Of a stretch of DNA of 64,000 nt, positions 17,055 through 26,120 are shown in pieces. The position numbers were made by a program, and so were the translations under genes. Below the pieces are notes generated by a model. That model had not been told where the DNA came from, ran no database searches, and was given only the letters and a program-made list of their open reading frames with translations. This stretch comes from Candidatus Hydrothermarchaeum profundi. Its GTDB lineage: Archaea > Hydrothermarchaeota > Hydrothermarchaeia > Hydrothermarchaeales > Hydrothermarchaeaceae. Each line of letters starts with the position of its first letter. Position 1 is the stretch's first letter. Location of the stretch: contig MTMF02000009.1 of the NCBI GenBank assembly GCA_002011125.2, positions 1,828,989-1,892,988 on the forward strand, written 5' to 3'.

Positions 17055-19259
17055 ATGGCAGTAGCAAGGCGTGAAGTAAGGGTAGTAAAGGCATCTGGAG
17101 ATGTAGAGCCGTTCTCACCTAACGTAATAAAAAATGAGTGCATAGAAGCAGGAATTGAAGAGTTCACCGCTACAGAAGTTGCACTAGAAGTGGCAAAGCG
17201 CGTTTATGACGGAATATCTACTAGAGACATCCAACTGACTACACTAGAAATACTCTATGAGAAGGACCCGATAGCTGCTGACCGATATCATCGCTTTCAT
17301 AGTATGCATGTTAGGACTTCAAAGAACACTATTGAGGCTTTTGACAGGCGTAGGATAGTTTCCTCTTTAATCCTTGAAACAGGTCTACCTAAAGAATTGG
17401 CAGAACAAGTAGCGAGAGAGGCTGAGTCTGAGATAAGAAGGTTGAAGCTTGACTTCATATCAAGCCCCCTTATAAGGGAGATTGTGAATGTAAAACTCCT
17501 AGAGCACGGATTTGAAAAAGCTAGAGCCGACTACACAAGGTTAGGAATGCCTGTCTATGATGCTACTCAACTTATAAAAAGCTCGAATAACGGAAATTTA
17601 CAGAAAAACCCTGAAACTATACACAAGCTGATAGCAGATCAGGTATTTCGGGAGTACTCTCTTCTTAAGGTCCTTCCACTTCATCTAGCCGATGCCCATA
17701 TGCGTGGCGATATATATATCCACGATTTAGAGTACTTTCCAACCCGTCCCTATTGTGCTCACCATGATTTGAGATGGTTTCTGCGTAATGGATTAAAAAT
17801 TGAAGGTACCACTAACGTAGCAGGGCCTGCAAAAAAAGCCGAAGTAGCAATATTACATGCAGCTAAGGTTCTATTTGCCGCTCAGAGCAACTACTCAGGA
17901 TGCCAGGGAATGGACTTCCTCACTGTATGGCTCGCCCCGTATATCGAGGAATCAAGCTATGAAAGAATCAAACAGCTTGCACAGATGCTCATTTATGAGA
18001 TGTCACAAATCTACATAGGACGAGATGGCCAAAGTACCATAGGTATAGAATACGGTGTTCCAGAGATCTTACAGGACGTACCAGCGATTCTTCCTGGAGG
18101 GAGAACTAAAAATGGAATAACATATGGAGACTATGAAGAAGAAGCAAGACTTTTTGCAAAGGCACTAACAGAAGTTTATTTAGAGGGAGACTATTTCGGG
18201 AAACCTTTCCTACTGCCAAGACCAAACTATAAGTTGAGGAAAGAGAACCTGAACAAAGAAGGCTATGAGGATTTCATGATATTAGTGCACCGCGTAGCCG
18301 GCAAATTTGGCACCCCAAATTTCATAAACTTTCACGCAGAATATCTTTCTAATAGCATATTCACACAATACTATAGGTGGGCAGTCCAACACCGGGACGA
18401 CTTTGTTAATGGTTACTTACATGCAAGCATCCTTCAAGTAGTCACTATAAACCTGCCTAGAATATCATATGAGGCAGAAGGCGACTTAAGCAAATTCTAT
18501 GAGTTGTTAGACGAAAAACTGAGCTTAGCTAGGGAAGCCATAGAAATAAAAAGAGAAGTTATAAGGGAGAGGCTTAGGCAGAAACTACTACCGTTCCTAA
18601 GTCAGAAGACAGAAGATGGAAAGCCATATTTTAGACTCGAAGAAGTAGCACATGGTATAGGCTACGTCGGATTAAACGAGGCAGTACAAAGCATTACTGG
18701 CTCAGAAATGCATGAGAGTATTACTTCCTGGAATCTCGGATTGAAGCTAGTAAGATATATGTCCAAAACCACGAAAACCTGGAGCGAAGAATCCGGTCTA
18801 AGATGGGTGCTAACACAAGCTCCGGATATATCCACCGCAAATAGACTTGCGAAACTGGATTATGGGCAGTTTCCTGGGAAGGCTATAGTTAGAGGCGACT
18901 TGGATTCTGGAAGAATTTATTACACTGATTCCTCGCAAGTCAGGCCTGATGCAGATATATCCCTTCTTGATAGGCTTAAGTTAGAGGGAGCTTTTCATCC
19001 TATAGCGTCTGGGGGAATAATGTCTCAGGCTTCAGCCGATGAAAGTATAAACGAGGAAGATTTGTCAAAATTAACGGAGGAGATAATCTCGAAAACTCAC
19101 GTAGGATACTGGTACTATGTAAAGGATGTAACGCGTTGCAACGTTTGTGGTAAATTTTCCAGAGGATTAACAAACTACTGCCATGCTTGTGGATCAACAA
19201 CGGTAGAGCACTACTCTAATAAAATCGGATACTCCTCCCAGAATTATGAATTTAGGTGA
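17055..19259 (+). CDS. nrdD: Anaerobic (class III) ribonucleoside-triphosphate reductase
   Basis: 734 aa glycyl-radical enzyme that makes dNTPs without oxygen. An N-terminal ATP-cone (about 5-95) precedes the reductase barrel (HDLEYFPTRPYCAHHD, SNYSGCQGMDF, DGQSTIG, GSEMHES). A C-terminal zinc site has CNVC and CHAC. The glycyl-radical tail is short, ending NKIGYSSQNYEFR, so the radical Gly would be in KIGY. The open frame continues upstream to a TTG at 17022, but ATG 17055 has GGTGGGT just before it. No activase nrdG is adjacent. Confidence 0.95.
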   Translation: MAVARREVRVVKASGDVEPFSPNVIKNECIEAGIEEFTATEVALEVAKRVYDGISTRDIQLTTLEILYEKDPIAADRYHRFHSMHVRTSKNTIEAFDRRRIVSSLILETGLPKELAEQVAREAESEIRRLKLDFISSPLIREIVNVKLLEHGFEKARADYTRLGMPVYDATQLIKSSNNGNLQKNPETIHKLIADQVFREYSLLKVLPLHLADAHMRGDIYIHDLEYFPTRPYCAHHDLRWFLRNGLKIEGTTNVAGPAKKAEVAILHAAKVLFAAQSNYSGCQGMDFLTVWLAPYIEESSYERIKQLAQMLIYEMSQIYIGRDGQSTIGIEYGVPEILQDVPAILPGGRTKNGITYGDYEEEARLFAKALTEVYLEGDYFGKPFLLPRPNYKLRKENLNKEGYEDFMILVHRVAGKFGTPNFINFHAEYLSNSIFTQYYRWAVQHRDDFVNGYLHASILQVVTINLPRISYEAEGDLSKFYELLDEKLSLAREAIEIKREVIRERLRQKLLPFLSQKTEDGKPYFRLEEVAHGIGYVGLNEAVQSITGSEMHESITSWNLGLKLVRYMSKTTKTWSEESGLRWVLTQAPDISTANRLAKLDYGQFPGKAIVRGDLDSGRIYYTDSSQVRPDADISLLDRLKLEGAFHPIASGGIMSQASADESINEEDLSKLTEEIISKTHVGYWYYVKDVTRCNVCGKFSRGLTNYCHACGSTTVEHYSNKIGYSSQNYEFR

Positions 19260-19263
19260 ATCT

Positions 19264-19419
19264 ATGAGTGTAGAAGAAGAGATGCGGTATTCTGCTTATA
19301 AGCAGAGGCTTTTGGAGGAGATACTTCAGATCATAAAGATTAGCCGGCGAAGTCCATGTTTTGAAAACTTTACGAAAATAGATGTAGAACTAGAGAGGAA
19401 TGAAATATGGTTGAATTAG
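19264..19419 (+). CDS. Small hypothetical protein, 51 aa
   Basis: ATG four bases after the nrdD stop. It reads as a charged helical peptide (MSVEEEMRYSAYKQRLLEEIL...) and ends in UAG. The tight spacing suggests it is in the nrdD transcript. No known family; it may be real, but coding evidence is thin. Confidence 0.45.
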   Translation: MSVEEEMRYSAYKQRLLEEILQIIKISRRSPCFENFTKIDVELERNEIWLN

Positions 19420-19463
19420 CCCTGCCAACTAAGTTAAAATATGCGGATAAGAGGGTGTGATAA

Positions 19464-19787
19464 GTGTTAGTAGACGTTGTACTGGACGTTAACATCCCTA
19501 AAAAAGTGAAAAAACTAAACAACGGCTATAGGACTCTGCATATAGGAGACATAGATACTCAGATGAAGGATGAAGAGATTCTTCACCTGACTCGTAAGTT
19601 AGGATGTATAATAGTGACTCATGATAGAGAACTAGCGATAAAAACATCCAAAAAAGGAAGAGTATTATTTATAAAAGAGAATTTACCTGCAGAGGACATT
19701 ATAAGATGTCTTGAGAAAAATGGAAGCTTGCTGAGAACGGCAAGCATTTTCTGCGAAAATGAAACCAAATGCAAAAACTGCAAATAG
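19464..19787 (+). CDS. DUF5615-like PIN-fold protein
   Basis: 107 aa. The pattern of an acidic residue near the N-terminus (DVVLDVNIP), MKDEEILHLTRKLGCIIVTHDRELA and a hydrophobic strand matches the small PIN-like proteins of the DUF5615/Mut7-C class, often toxin nucleases. A Cys-rich tail (CENETKCKNCK) is unusual. The start is GTG at 19464, right after a short overlapping frame (19407-19460). No antitoxin is obvious. Ends in UAG. Confidence 0.75.
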   Translation: MLVDVVLDVNIPKKVKKLNNGYRTLHIGDIDTQMKDEEILHLTRKLGCIIVTHDRELAIKTSKKGRVLFIKENLPAEDIIRCLEKNGSLLRTASIFCENETKCKNCK

Positions 19788-19792
19788 GATGG

Positions 19793-19813
19793 TCCTGAGT
19801 TCATCACTCAGGA
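19793..19813 (+). terminator. Stable hairpin after the PIN-like gene
   Basis: Perfect 8-bp stem TCCTGAGT/ACTCAGGA with loop TCATC, six bases after the stop codon. There is no U-tract directly behind it. It probably stabilises or ends the nrdD-PIN transcript. Confidence 0.45.
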
Positions 19814-19919
19814 TAGGGAGGGCTTCCACAGGGGATAGCTTGCTCTGCCCACTCCACCTCCAACAAACCCCTTATTTTTATCCCCTAGCCCCCCCTACTA
19901 CTTTTCTACGAAGGGGACT

Positions 19920-20897
19920 ATGAAGAAACTTGCACTTGTTCTACTGCTAGTTTTAACTGGTTGTATGAGTAGTCCCAAGTCGGAAATCACAAACTGGCCT
20001 AATGGCTATAAGGCGGCTGTATGCCCAACTTTTGAGGCTGAAACAGCTGGAGTAGAAGAGTTTAGAATCCTTACTAGAGCTTTAGGCACTACTAATGCTA
20101 CGTTTTTCATTGTAGCCGGGTATTATCAAGATGACCCGAGAGCTCTTTACCTTATAAGAGACTATGAAATCGCTAGTCTAGATTGGAATCAGAAAGAATG
20201 GAGAGAGTATTACGACTCAGAAGGCTTTCAAGAAGATAGCATTAGAAGGGCTCAGGAATGGTTCAGAAAAATTGGGTATAATCCAGCAGGATTCAGAGCC
20301 CCGTTGCTACTTAGTAATAGAGAAACTATCAAAGCTCTTGAAGTTCACGGCTATAAATACGACTCTTCTCAATATTTCGGGTTCCTCCCCTATACAATCA
20401 ACGGAGTAGTCGAGATACCTCTGTCTCTGAATTTTGACCCTTTGTGGAACAATGCATCACGCGAATATTCGCTATTACCTGTTCACCTAGTGTTTCAAAA
20501 AACGTATGATGAGGGGGGATTATTCACATTCACTTCACATGTATCCAAGGCAAGCCAAAATATAGAGGATTTGACCCGCCTTCTAGAGTTTATTAAATCT
20601 AGGAAAAGTGTTTGGATTGCCTCATGCAATGAGATAGCAGACTGGTGGCTGAAGAGAGAAAATCTAGAACTTAAAAGCGAGATGACTCTAATCACCGTAA
20701 AGAACAACAACAAAGAAAAAGTAGAAGGCATTACCATAAAAGTTAGCCCGAAGAAAGAAGTAATTGGAGCGGTTTCAACTTGGGAAGAGGGAGACTCAAC
20801 GTATGCCATATTGCCCCCTATTAATCCTGGGGAAGAAGTTGATTTGCAGATAGTTACCAATCCTTCCTTCCTCGAACGTCTCTTTTGGTGGGTATAA
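19920..20897 (+). CDS. Lipoprotein with polysaccharide-deacetylase (NodB-like) domain
   Basis: 325 aa. A signal peptide with lipobox (LTGCMSS, Cys15) predicts a lipid-anchored exported protein. The NodB-like fold is visible (ATFFIVAGYY, the SIRRAQEWFRKIGY helix, GFRAPLLLSN), but the usual metal-binding TFDDG is PTFEAET here, so metal binding and activity are doubtful. A C-terminal beta domain (about 245-315) follows. It overlaps the convergent thyX by 44 bases. Confidence 0.8.
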   Translation: MKKLALVLLLVLTGCMSSPKSEITNWPNGYKAAVCPTFEAETAGVEEFRILTRALGTTNATFFIVAGYYQDDPRALYLIRDYEIASLDWNQKEWREYYDSEGFQEDSIRRAQEWFRKIGYNPAGFRAPLLLSNRETIKALEVHGYKYDSSQYFGFLPYTINGVVEIPLSLNFDPLWNNASREYSLLPVHLVFQKTYDEGGLFTFTSHVSKASQNIEDLTRLLEFIKSRKSVWIASCNEIADWWLKRENLELKSEMTLITVKNNNKEKVEGITIKVSPKKEVIGAVSTWEEGDSTYAILPPINPGEEVDLQIVTNPSFLERLFWWV

Positions 20898-21564
20898 AGG
20901 CTTTACTACTCCTAATCTTGTAAGGACAATCTTTGCCCTGTGGGCTATCTCTAACCTCGTTCTCTGGGCAGACGGACATTATTTTGCCTCTACATTCTAC
21001 ACTTTCGAAAATCTCTGGGTAAATTTTTACCACAATATCCCTAATCTTTTTGGCAAGCTCTCTAATTTCAGGAGAAGCCCTTACACAGAGGCGAAGACCA
21101 AGGAAATTAATCAAGCTTCGGGCATTTACCGTCCATACGTAATTAGTATGCACTGCCATAGGTAGGACATATCGTCTAGACTCCCTAGAAATCCCCATAT
21201 CTCTAAGCTCTACGTAGGTTTTAGAGAGCTCTCTCATAGCCTTCTTATAATTCTCCAAAGCTCTCTTATTCTTCAATATTTCAGTAGGTATATAGTAACC
21301 AAAGTCCTCTTCTTCTTGGTATCTTGTAGATCTTGCTGTATGAGACGCTATCCTGTGCTCCAGCAACTCCCTACTGAGAGCCACGCTTATTCCGGAAAGG
21401 TTGAAAGTGAAAGATATGTGCTCCAATGCACTTGAGTAGTCGTTCTCAACTATCATTCTAACTATCTCTTCATCGCTCATGCCTCCTGGGACACCACTCA
21501 CCCTAGCTGACTGGGCTACTAGCTCTATTCCTCCCTCGGTATATTTCAACAGCTCTACCTTCAT
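20854..21564 (-). CDS. thyX: Flavin-dependent thymidylate synthase
   Basis: 236 aa. ThyX makes dTMP from dUMP with methylene-folate (or an archaeal pterin) and FAD. The core signature RHR-x7-S appears as E69-H70-R71...S79, with the first Arg replaced by Glu. Other family regions are ALEHISFTF, RYVLPMAVHTNYVWTVNARSL (quoted in part) and a Cys-rich C-terminal extension of about 30 residues. It is the partner pathway of nrdD in anaerobic dNTP supply. Confidence 0.93.
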   Translation of the reverse strand: MKVELLKYTEGGIELVAQSARVSGVPGGMSDEEIVRMIVENDYSSALEHISFTFNLSGISVALSRELLEHRIASHTARSTRYQEEEDFGYYIPTEILKNKRALENYKKAMRELSKTYVELRDMGISRESRRYVLPMAVHTNYVWTVNARSLINFLGLRLCVRASPEIRELAKKIRDIVVKIYPEIFESVECRGKIMSVCPENEVRDSPQGKDCPYKIRSSKAFIPTKRDVRGRKDW

Positions 21565-21611
21565 TTTACACCCAAAAATTTTACTTTCTCTAAAGGCATT
21601 TAAATACTTCT

Positions 21612-22385
21612 ATGGAATTCGCAATAGTAGGAAATCCTACTATAGACCTTGTGAATGATGAAGAGAGGATAGGAGGTGCAGTGATATATACATCTCTCAC
21701 CATTGCGAATTTAGGGTATCCAGTGACGGTGATCGGAAATCATGGCACTGATTTTAATTTTTCAGACGAGCGTATTGACTCTCGTCTTAAAGAGAGAGGG
21801 AGGACTGCTAGATTCTCTTTTAACAGCGGATTTGAGATAATCGAAAAAGGAGAGGCGATATCAGTAAAAGATGTAAAGGGCATAGAAGGCAAAATTATCC
21901 ACTGTGCTCCGATATTTAATGAGATTAGTCCTTCACTGTTACGCTACTTAAGAAGAATAACGCCCTTTCTTTCTGCCGACGCTCAGGGATTCCTGCGCAG
22001 AGAAAAAATGAAAAAAGTGTATCTCGCTGACTATAGCCTCCCAGTAAAACTCGATTTTCTTAAAGCTTCTGAGGAAGAGTCACTATTTATCGAGGCAGAG
22101 AGCGATATACTTTCAATTACTTTAGGGGATAGAGGTGCCAAGATTATAGCGGGAGAGGTCTACAAGATACCGGCTTTTAAGACGAAGGCAGTGGACTGCA
22201 TTGGCGCTGGAGATGTATTTTGCGGGGCCTTTTTAGTTAGATATATGGAAACAAAGGATGTATACCAATCTGGTTTATTTGCATCAGCGGCTGCATCTAT
22301 TTCTTGTGAAGGTAGGGGAATACATTCCATACCACAGAGGAACGAGGTCATTGATAGAATTAGAAAGTATGAAATGAATTACTAA
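21612..22385 (+). CDS. PfkB-family carbohydrate/nucleoside kinase
   Basis: 257 aa ribokinase-fold protein. The C-terminal signature CIGAGDVFCGAF carries the catalytic base Asp201. The N-terminal GNPTIDLV and GGAVIYTSLTIANLG match the substrate-binding half. The substrate is not predictable; it is short for a typical PfkB sugar kinase and lacks part of the lid. Divergent from thyX with 47 bases between. Confidence 0.88.
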   Translation: MEFAIVGNPTIDLVNDEERIGGAVIYTSLTIANLGYPVTVIGNHGTDFNFSDERIDSRLKERGRTARFSFNSGFEIIEKGEAISVKDVKGIEGKIIHCAPIFNEISPSLLRYLRRITPFLSADAQGFLRREKMKKVYLADYSLPVKLDFLKASEEESLFIEAESDILSITLGDRGAKIIAGEVYKIPAFKTKAVDCIGAGDVFCGAFLVRYMETKDVYQSGLFASAAASISCEGRGIHSIPQRNEVIDRIRKYEMNY

Positions 22386-22431
22386 GTCCTCTAACGTAAA
22401 ACTCGAATGTTAGTGGAAATCAACTCAGAGG

Positions 22432-22566
22432 TTAATCAGACCCAAGGAAGTTTTTCTTACATTCCTCAGAGCAGAAGTCTTTTCCTTCCATCACAGGGGC
22501 ATTACAGTTAATGCACCTATGCTTTGTATCCCATCCAAAATACTTGGGTTTTCCTAGTGCCACCAT
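22432..22566 (-). CDS. Small zinc-ribbon protein, DUF2116 type
   Basis: 44 aa. CINC and CSEEC frame a zinc site in a very short protein (start MVALGKPKYFGW). The ATG at 22566 has GGAGGG directly upstream, which supports this start over the longer open frame that runs into the hel308 promoter. The role is unknown; such proteins often bind RNA or protein. Confidence 0.8.
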   Translation of the reverse strand: MVALGKPKYFGWDTKHRCINCNAPVMEGKDFCSEECKKNFLGSD

Positions 22567-22675
22567 AACCCTCCAACGAAAATTGGGATATTTCTTAAGG
22601 TATATATGCTTTTGGGTATACTTCCACTGGAAATTGTAATTAAGGTTTTTAAATACCTCCCAATAAACTCTCTCT

Positions 22676-24877
22676 ATGCACGTTGATGAACTCGTTGACA
22701 GCGGGATTCCTACAAGAGTTATAGAAGTTCTAAAAGATAACGGTATTACAAAACTGTATCCCCCACAGAGAGATGCCGTATATGAAGGACTTCTAGATCT
22801 TAAGGAGTCTTTTGTCATAGCAGTTCCAACCGCCAGCGGAAAGACTCTAATAGCTGAGCTTCTAATGGTTAAATCCATACTTGACCGAGGGGGAAAATGC
22901 CTGTATATCGTGCCCTTGAGAGCTCTAGCTAACGAGAAGCTTGAAGAGTTTAGAAAATACGAAAAGTTAGGGATAAGAGTAGCTATCTCTACGGGGGATT
23001 ATGACTCCTCTGATCCCTGGCTTACCAACTATGATATTATAATTACTACGAGCGAAAAAGCAGACTCGCTACTTAGGCATAGAAGCGAATGGCTAGGGAT
23101 GGTTAAAGTACTTGTAGCAGATGAGATCCATCTGATAAACGATGCTGGCAGAGGACCTACTCTCGAGGTGACTATAGCTAAACTCAGGCATCTTAACCCG
23201 CAGCTGATAGTCCTAGGATTAAGCGCAACAATCAAAAATGCAGATGAGATAGCTTCATGGCTTAACGCAAAGCTAATTAAAAGCGAATGGAGGCCAGTTA
23301 CCCTGCGAAAAGGAGTGTACTTTAACGGCGAAATCTTATTTGATGACTCAAGTATAATTGAAGTAGAGCCTCTCACTAATGGAGAGCTGTTTAACCTTGC
23401 CCTAGAACCGGTTAAAGAGAGCGGGCAGAGCCTAGTTTTTGTAAATACTAGAGCTAGTACAGAGAGATTTGCACTCGATATCTCGCGGATTTCGAAGAAA
23501 TTTATCTCAAACTCAGAAACCAAAGCTTTGAAAGATATAGCTGATGAGGCTCTTAACGTACTTGCTGAACCGACTAGAATATGTAAGAGACTAAGCAAAT
23601 GTATTGAATGTGGATCAGCTTTTCATCATGCAGGGCTAGCCGCTGAGCAGAGACGTATCGTTGAAGAAGCTTTCAAGAATAATCTAATAAAAGTCCTCTC
23701 TGCAACACCTACTCTTGCTGCAGGAGTAAATCTGCCTGCTAGGAGAGTTATTATACGAGACTACAAGCGCTATGAGCCTTCTCTAGGACAGTCCCATATA
23801 CCTGTATTAGAGATTCATCAAATGTGTGGCAGGGCTGGAAGACCGAAATACGATGAGTATGGGGAGGCTATACTAGTAGCAAAAAGCTTTGATGAGAGGT
23901 CTTTTCTGCTTGACAATTATATTTTAGCAGAGCCTGAAGCGATTTATTCAAAGTTAGCTATGGAATCCGTACTCCGGGTTCATACCCTTGCGACGATAGT
24001 GACAGGGTTTGCGAATACCAAGCAGGGCCTCATAGATTTCTTCTCAAAGACTTTCTTCTCCTTTCAGCAGGACCCTTGGGTACTAGAGGGTGCAATAATG
24101 AAATCACTCGAGTTTCTAATGCGTGAAAGCCTACTAGAAGAGAAAGGAGAATATATTACCCCAACCCCCTTTGGGAGTAGAACCTCCGAGCTTTACATTG
24201 ACCCTGTAAGCGCGGTAATTTTAAGAAATGCCTTATTTAAAGCGAGAGATAGGGATACAAATGAGATATCATATCTTCAGGCTATCGCTGGTACCCCTGA
24301 ACTCGGGAAAATGTATCTGAGGAAGAAAGACTATGATGCATGCCTCGAATTTGCTTATGAGCATGAGAACTATCTACTATTTGGGATACCAAGTGAGATA
24401 ATCGATCCATGGAATTTTGAGGAGTTCCTCTCAAATTTGAAAACTGTAATGTTTTTTAAAGACTGGATAGAGGAGGTAAGTGAAGAATTTCTCTTGAAAA
24501 AGTATAATCTAGGCCCGGGGGATATCCATAATAAGGTAGAGCTAGCTGACTGGCTACTCTACTCTATGGCAGAGATAGGGAAGCTCTTCAAGATACCTAA
24601 GATCAGAGAAGTTTTAAAACTACGTGTGAGGGTAAAGCATGGAATAAAAGAAGAACTTCTACCGCTGATAACTCTCAGAGGTATAGGTAGAGCACGTGCG
24701 AGGAGGTTATTTGCTAGAGGATATAGAACTTTGGGTGATATACGTAAGGCAGATGTAAAAGAGCTTTCTAGAGTTGAGATGATAGGAGAGAAGCTAGCTA
24801 AAAGTATAAAGTCACAACTCGAAGGAAAAGAAGAAAAAGTAGGTATAGAAAGACAAAGTAGACTTGCAGATTTTTAA
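22676..24877 (+). CDS. hel308: Hel308-type superfamily 2 DNA helicase
   Basis: 733 aa, ATP-dependent 3'-5' helicase that works at stalled replication forks. Motif I PTASGKT (51-57), Ia PLRALA, II DEIH (about 146), III SATIKN, IV LVFVNTR, and VI QMCGRAGRP are intact. The ratchet domain and a C-terminal HhH pair (TLRGIGRARARRLF, MIGEKLAKSI) follow. The last stop overlaps the next gene (TAATG). A TATA-like box (TTTTTAAATA, about 22649-22658) lies ~23 bases before ATG, so the mRNA is probably leaderless. Confidence 0.95.
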   Translation: MHVDELVDSGIPTRVIEVLKDNGITKLYPPQRDAVYEGLLDLKESFVIAVPTASGKTLIAELLMVKSILDRGGKCLYIVPLRALANEKLEEFRKYEKLGIRVAISTGDYDSSDPWLTNYDIIITTSEKADSLLRHRSEWLGMVKVLVADEIHLINDAGRGPTLEVTIAKLRHLNPQLIVLGLSATIKNADEIASWLNAKLIKSEWRPVTLRKGVYFNGEILFDDSSIIEVEPLTNGELFNLALEPVKESGQSLVFVNTRASTERFALDISRISKKFISNSETKALKDIADEALNVLAEPTRICKRLSKCIECGSAFHHAGLAAEQRRIVEEAFKNNLIKVLSATPTLAAGVNLPARRVIIRDYKRYEPSLGQSHIPVLEIHQMCGRAGRPKYDEYGEAILVAKSFDERSFLLDNYILAEPEAIYSKLAMESVLRVHTLATIVTGFANTKQGLIDFFSKTFFSFQQDPWVLEGAIMKSLEFLMRESLLEEKGEYITPTPFGSRTSELYIDPVSAVILRNALFKARDRDTNEISYLQAIAGTPELGKMYLRKKDYDACLEFAYEHENYLLFGIPSEIIDPWNFEEFLSNLKTVMFFKDWIEEVSEEFLLKKYNLGPGDIHNKVELADWLLYSMAEIGKLFKIPKIREVLKLRVRVKHGIKEELLPLITLRGIGRARARRLFARGYRTLGDIRKADVKELSRVEMIGEKLAKSIKSQLEGKEEKVGIERQSRLADF

Positions 24878-25206
24878 TGGAGAAACTTTATTTTATCGTA
24901 ATTCTTTTATTCGATAGAGTTACGTTGGGTAATAGGATGTACCCTGTGCTGTTAGAACTCTTCTTTTCGAAAGATTCCTCTGAGGTTGGAAAAGTTAGAG
25001 AGATCGCAGTTAAGGCCTTGAAAAAGCTAGATGTAGCCGTTTTAGTGGAGAGGGATATTTCAGAATATTCTAATACGGAACTAGCTGCGAGATATGGGAT
25101 AAAATATTTCCCCTCCCTTCTCCTGAACCATGCTTACAAGATAGGAATCCCCAGATCTGAAAGAGAACTACTCTGGATATTCAGGAGATATGGATTAAAA
25201 GTATAG
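24877..25206 (+). CDS. Small thioredoxin-fold-like protein
   Basis: 109 aa, coupled to hel308 (ATG overlaps its TAA). The end of a thioredoxin fold is suggested by ELAARYGIKYFPSLLLN, where the cis-Pro precedes a strand. The active-site CxxC is absent (position occupied by DRVTLGNRMYP), so it is not a redox thioredoxin. The function is unknown. Ends in UAG. Confidence 0.7.
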   Translation: MEKLYFIVILLFDRVTLGNRMYPVLLELFFSKDSSEVGKVREIAVKALKKLDVAVLVERDISEYSNTELAARYGIKYFPSLLLNHAYKIGIPRSERELLWIFRRYGLKV

Positions 25207-25244
25207 ATATCCTTTTCTAACTAGCAACCAATGGACATCGCTAA

Positions 25245-26003
25245 TCAAATGCTTGGAAGATTTGAAATCCCGCCGCTAATGAAGATAGCACCCAGTATTA
25301 TGCTCAGTATTGCGGTAAAAAGTGCAACTACTTTATAAACACCCTCTCTAGTTAATGACTTTTTATATCCAAAAGTGGCTAGAACTCCCAACAAAGAGTT
25401 GTTAAGTATAACTCCAAAAGTGAAGATGCCTATCATAACGGCTCCGATAAAAGTCTTATCAGCTATTCCAGCAGTTGTAGCTAGTACAAAAACGAGCATC
25501 TGTGTAGGAGTCTCTGCCCCCAGAGCATGAATTCCTCCAATCATGAAGGCAGTTTTACCTCCATAGCCACTTTCCAAGATTTTTCGGGTTTTTCTTTCTT
25601 TTCCTATAAGTTTTGCTGCTAATATATCATATGCTGTTAGTATACCGTTAAGAAGAAGCGCCCATCTTGGGAGTAATCGAAAATCTGAGTTAGCGTGTTT
25701 ATAGAGAGAATAAAAAACATATCCTCCCAAGAAAATCAATGTAAAACCAACTACCTTTTCCATTATAGTTAGAAACTCTTTAGGGATAGAAAGACCTAGC
25801 CACAGACCCACTAAACCTATAAAAGCCACTATAGTACCATGACCAATACTATAGAAAAAGCTAAGGATTAAGCCCCGATGAACACTCGTTTGTGAGCTTG
25901 TTATATCGAATATAGCTGCGATATGATCGTAGTCTAGTCCATGTTTAAAACCAAGGAAAAGAGAAGCAATAATAAGTAAAAATACCTGAGTATTATGAAA
26001 CAT
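25245..26003 (-). CDS. NiCoT-family nickel/cobalt transporter
   Basis: 252 aa with six to seven membrane helices. The helix-II signature HX4DH reads HGLDYDH (21-27). It imports Ni2+ or Co2+ with high affinity. Both metals are in demand here: nickel for F430, hydrogenase and CODH, cobalt for the corrinoid proteins MtmC and MtbC. It is distinct from the ECF nickel importer at 45.3-47.8 kb. Confidence 0.9.
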   Translation of the reverse strand: MFHNTQVFLLIIASLFLGFKHGLDYDHIAAIFDITSSQTSVHRGLILSFFYSIGHGTIVAFIGLVGLWLGLSIPKEFLTIMEKVVGFTLIFLGGYVFYSLYKHANSDFRLLPRWALLLNGILTAYDILAAKLIGKERKTRKILESGYGGKTAFMIGGIHALGAETPTQMLVFVLATTAGIADKTFIGAVMIGIFTFGVILNNSLLGVLATFGYKKSLTREGVYKVVALFTAILSIILGAIFISGGISNLPSI

Positions 26004-26120
26004 GCAACTATCCTAACTTAAATTAGTTTTTATAATTAACGATTCTAATAACATTTATTATCTAAATGAATAAGATTTAAATTTTTTATCATTGTTAGAT
26101 ATCCCTTTAATTTCGGTATT

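Noticed and set aside
19793-19830. C/D box guide RNA on the minus strand (GTGATGA near CTGA)
   Set aside because: Only one C-like and one D-like box, adjacent, with no second pair at usual spacing; a plain hairpin explains it.
22432-22878. 148-aa gene opposite the hel308 start
   Set aside because: The N-terminal part overlaps the hel308 promoter and coding start and has no family features; only the last 44 codons with their own SD are real.
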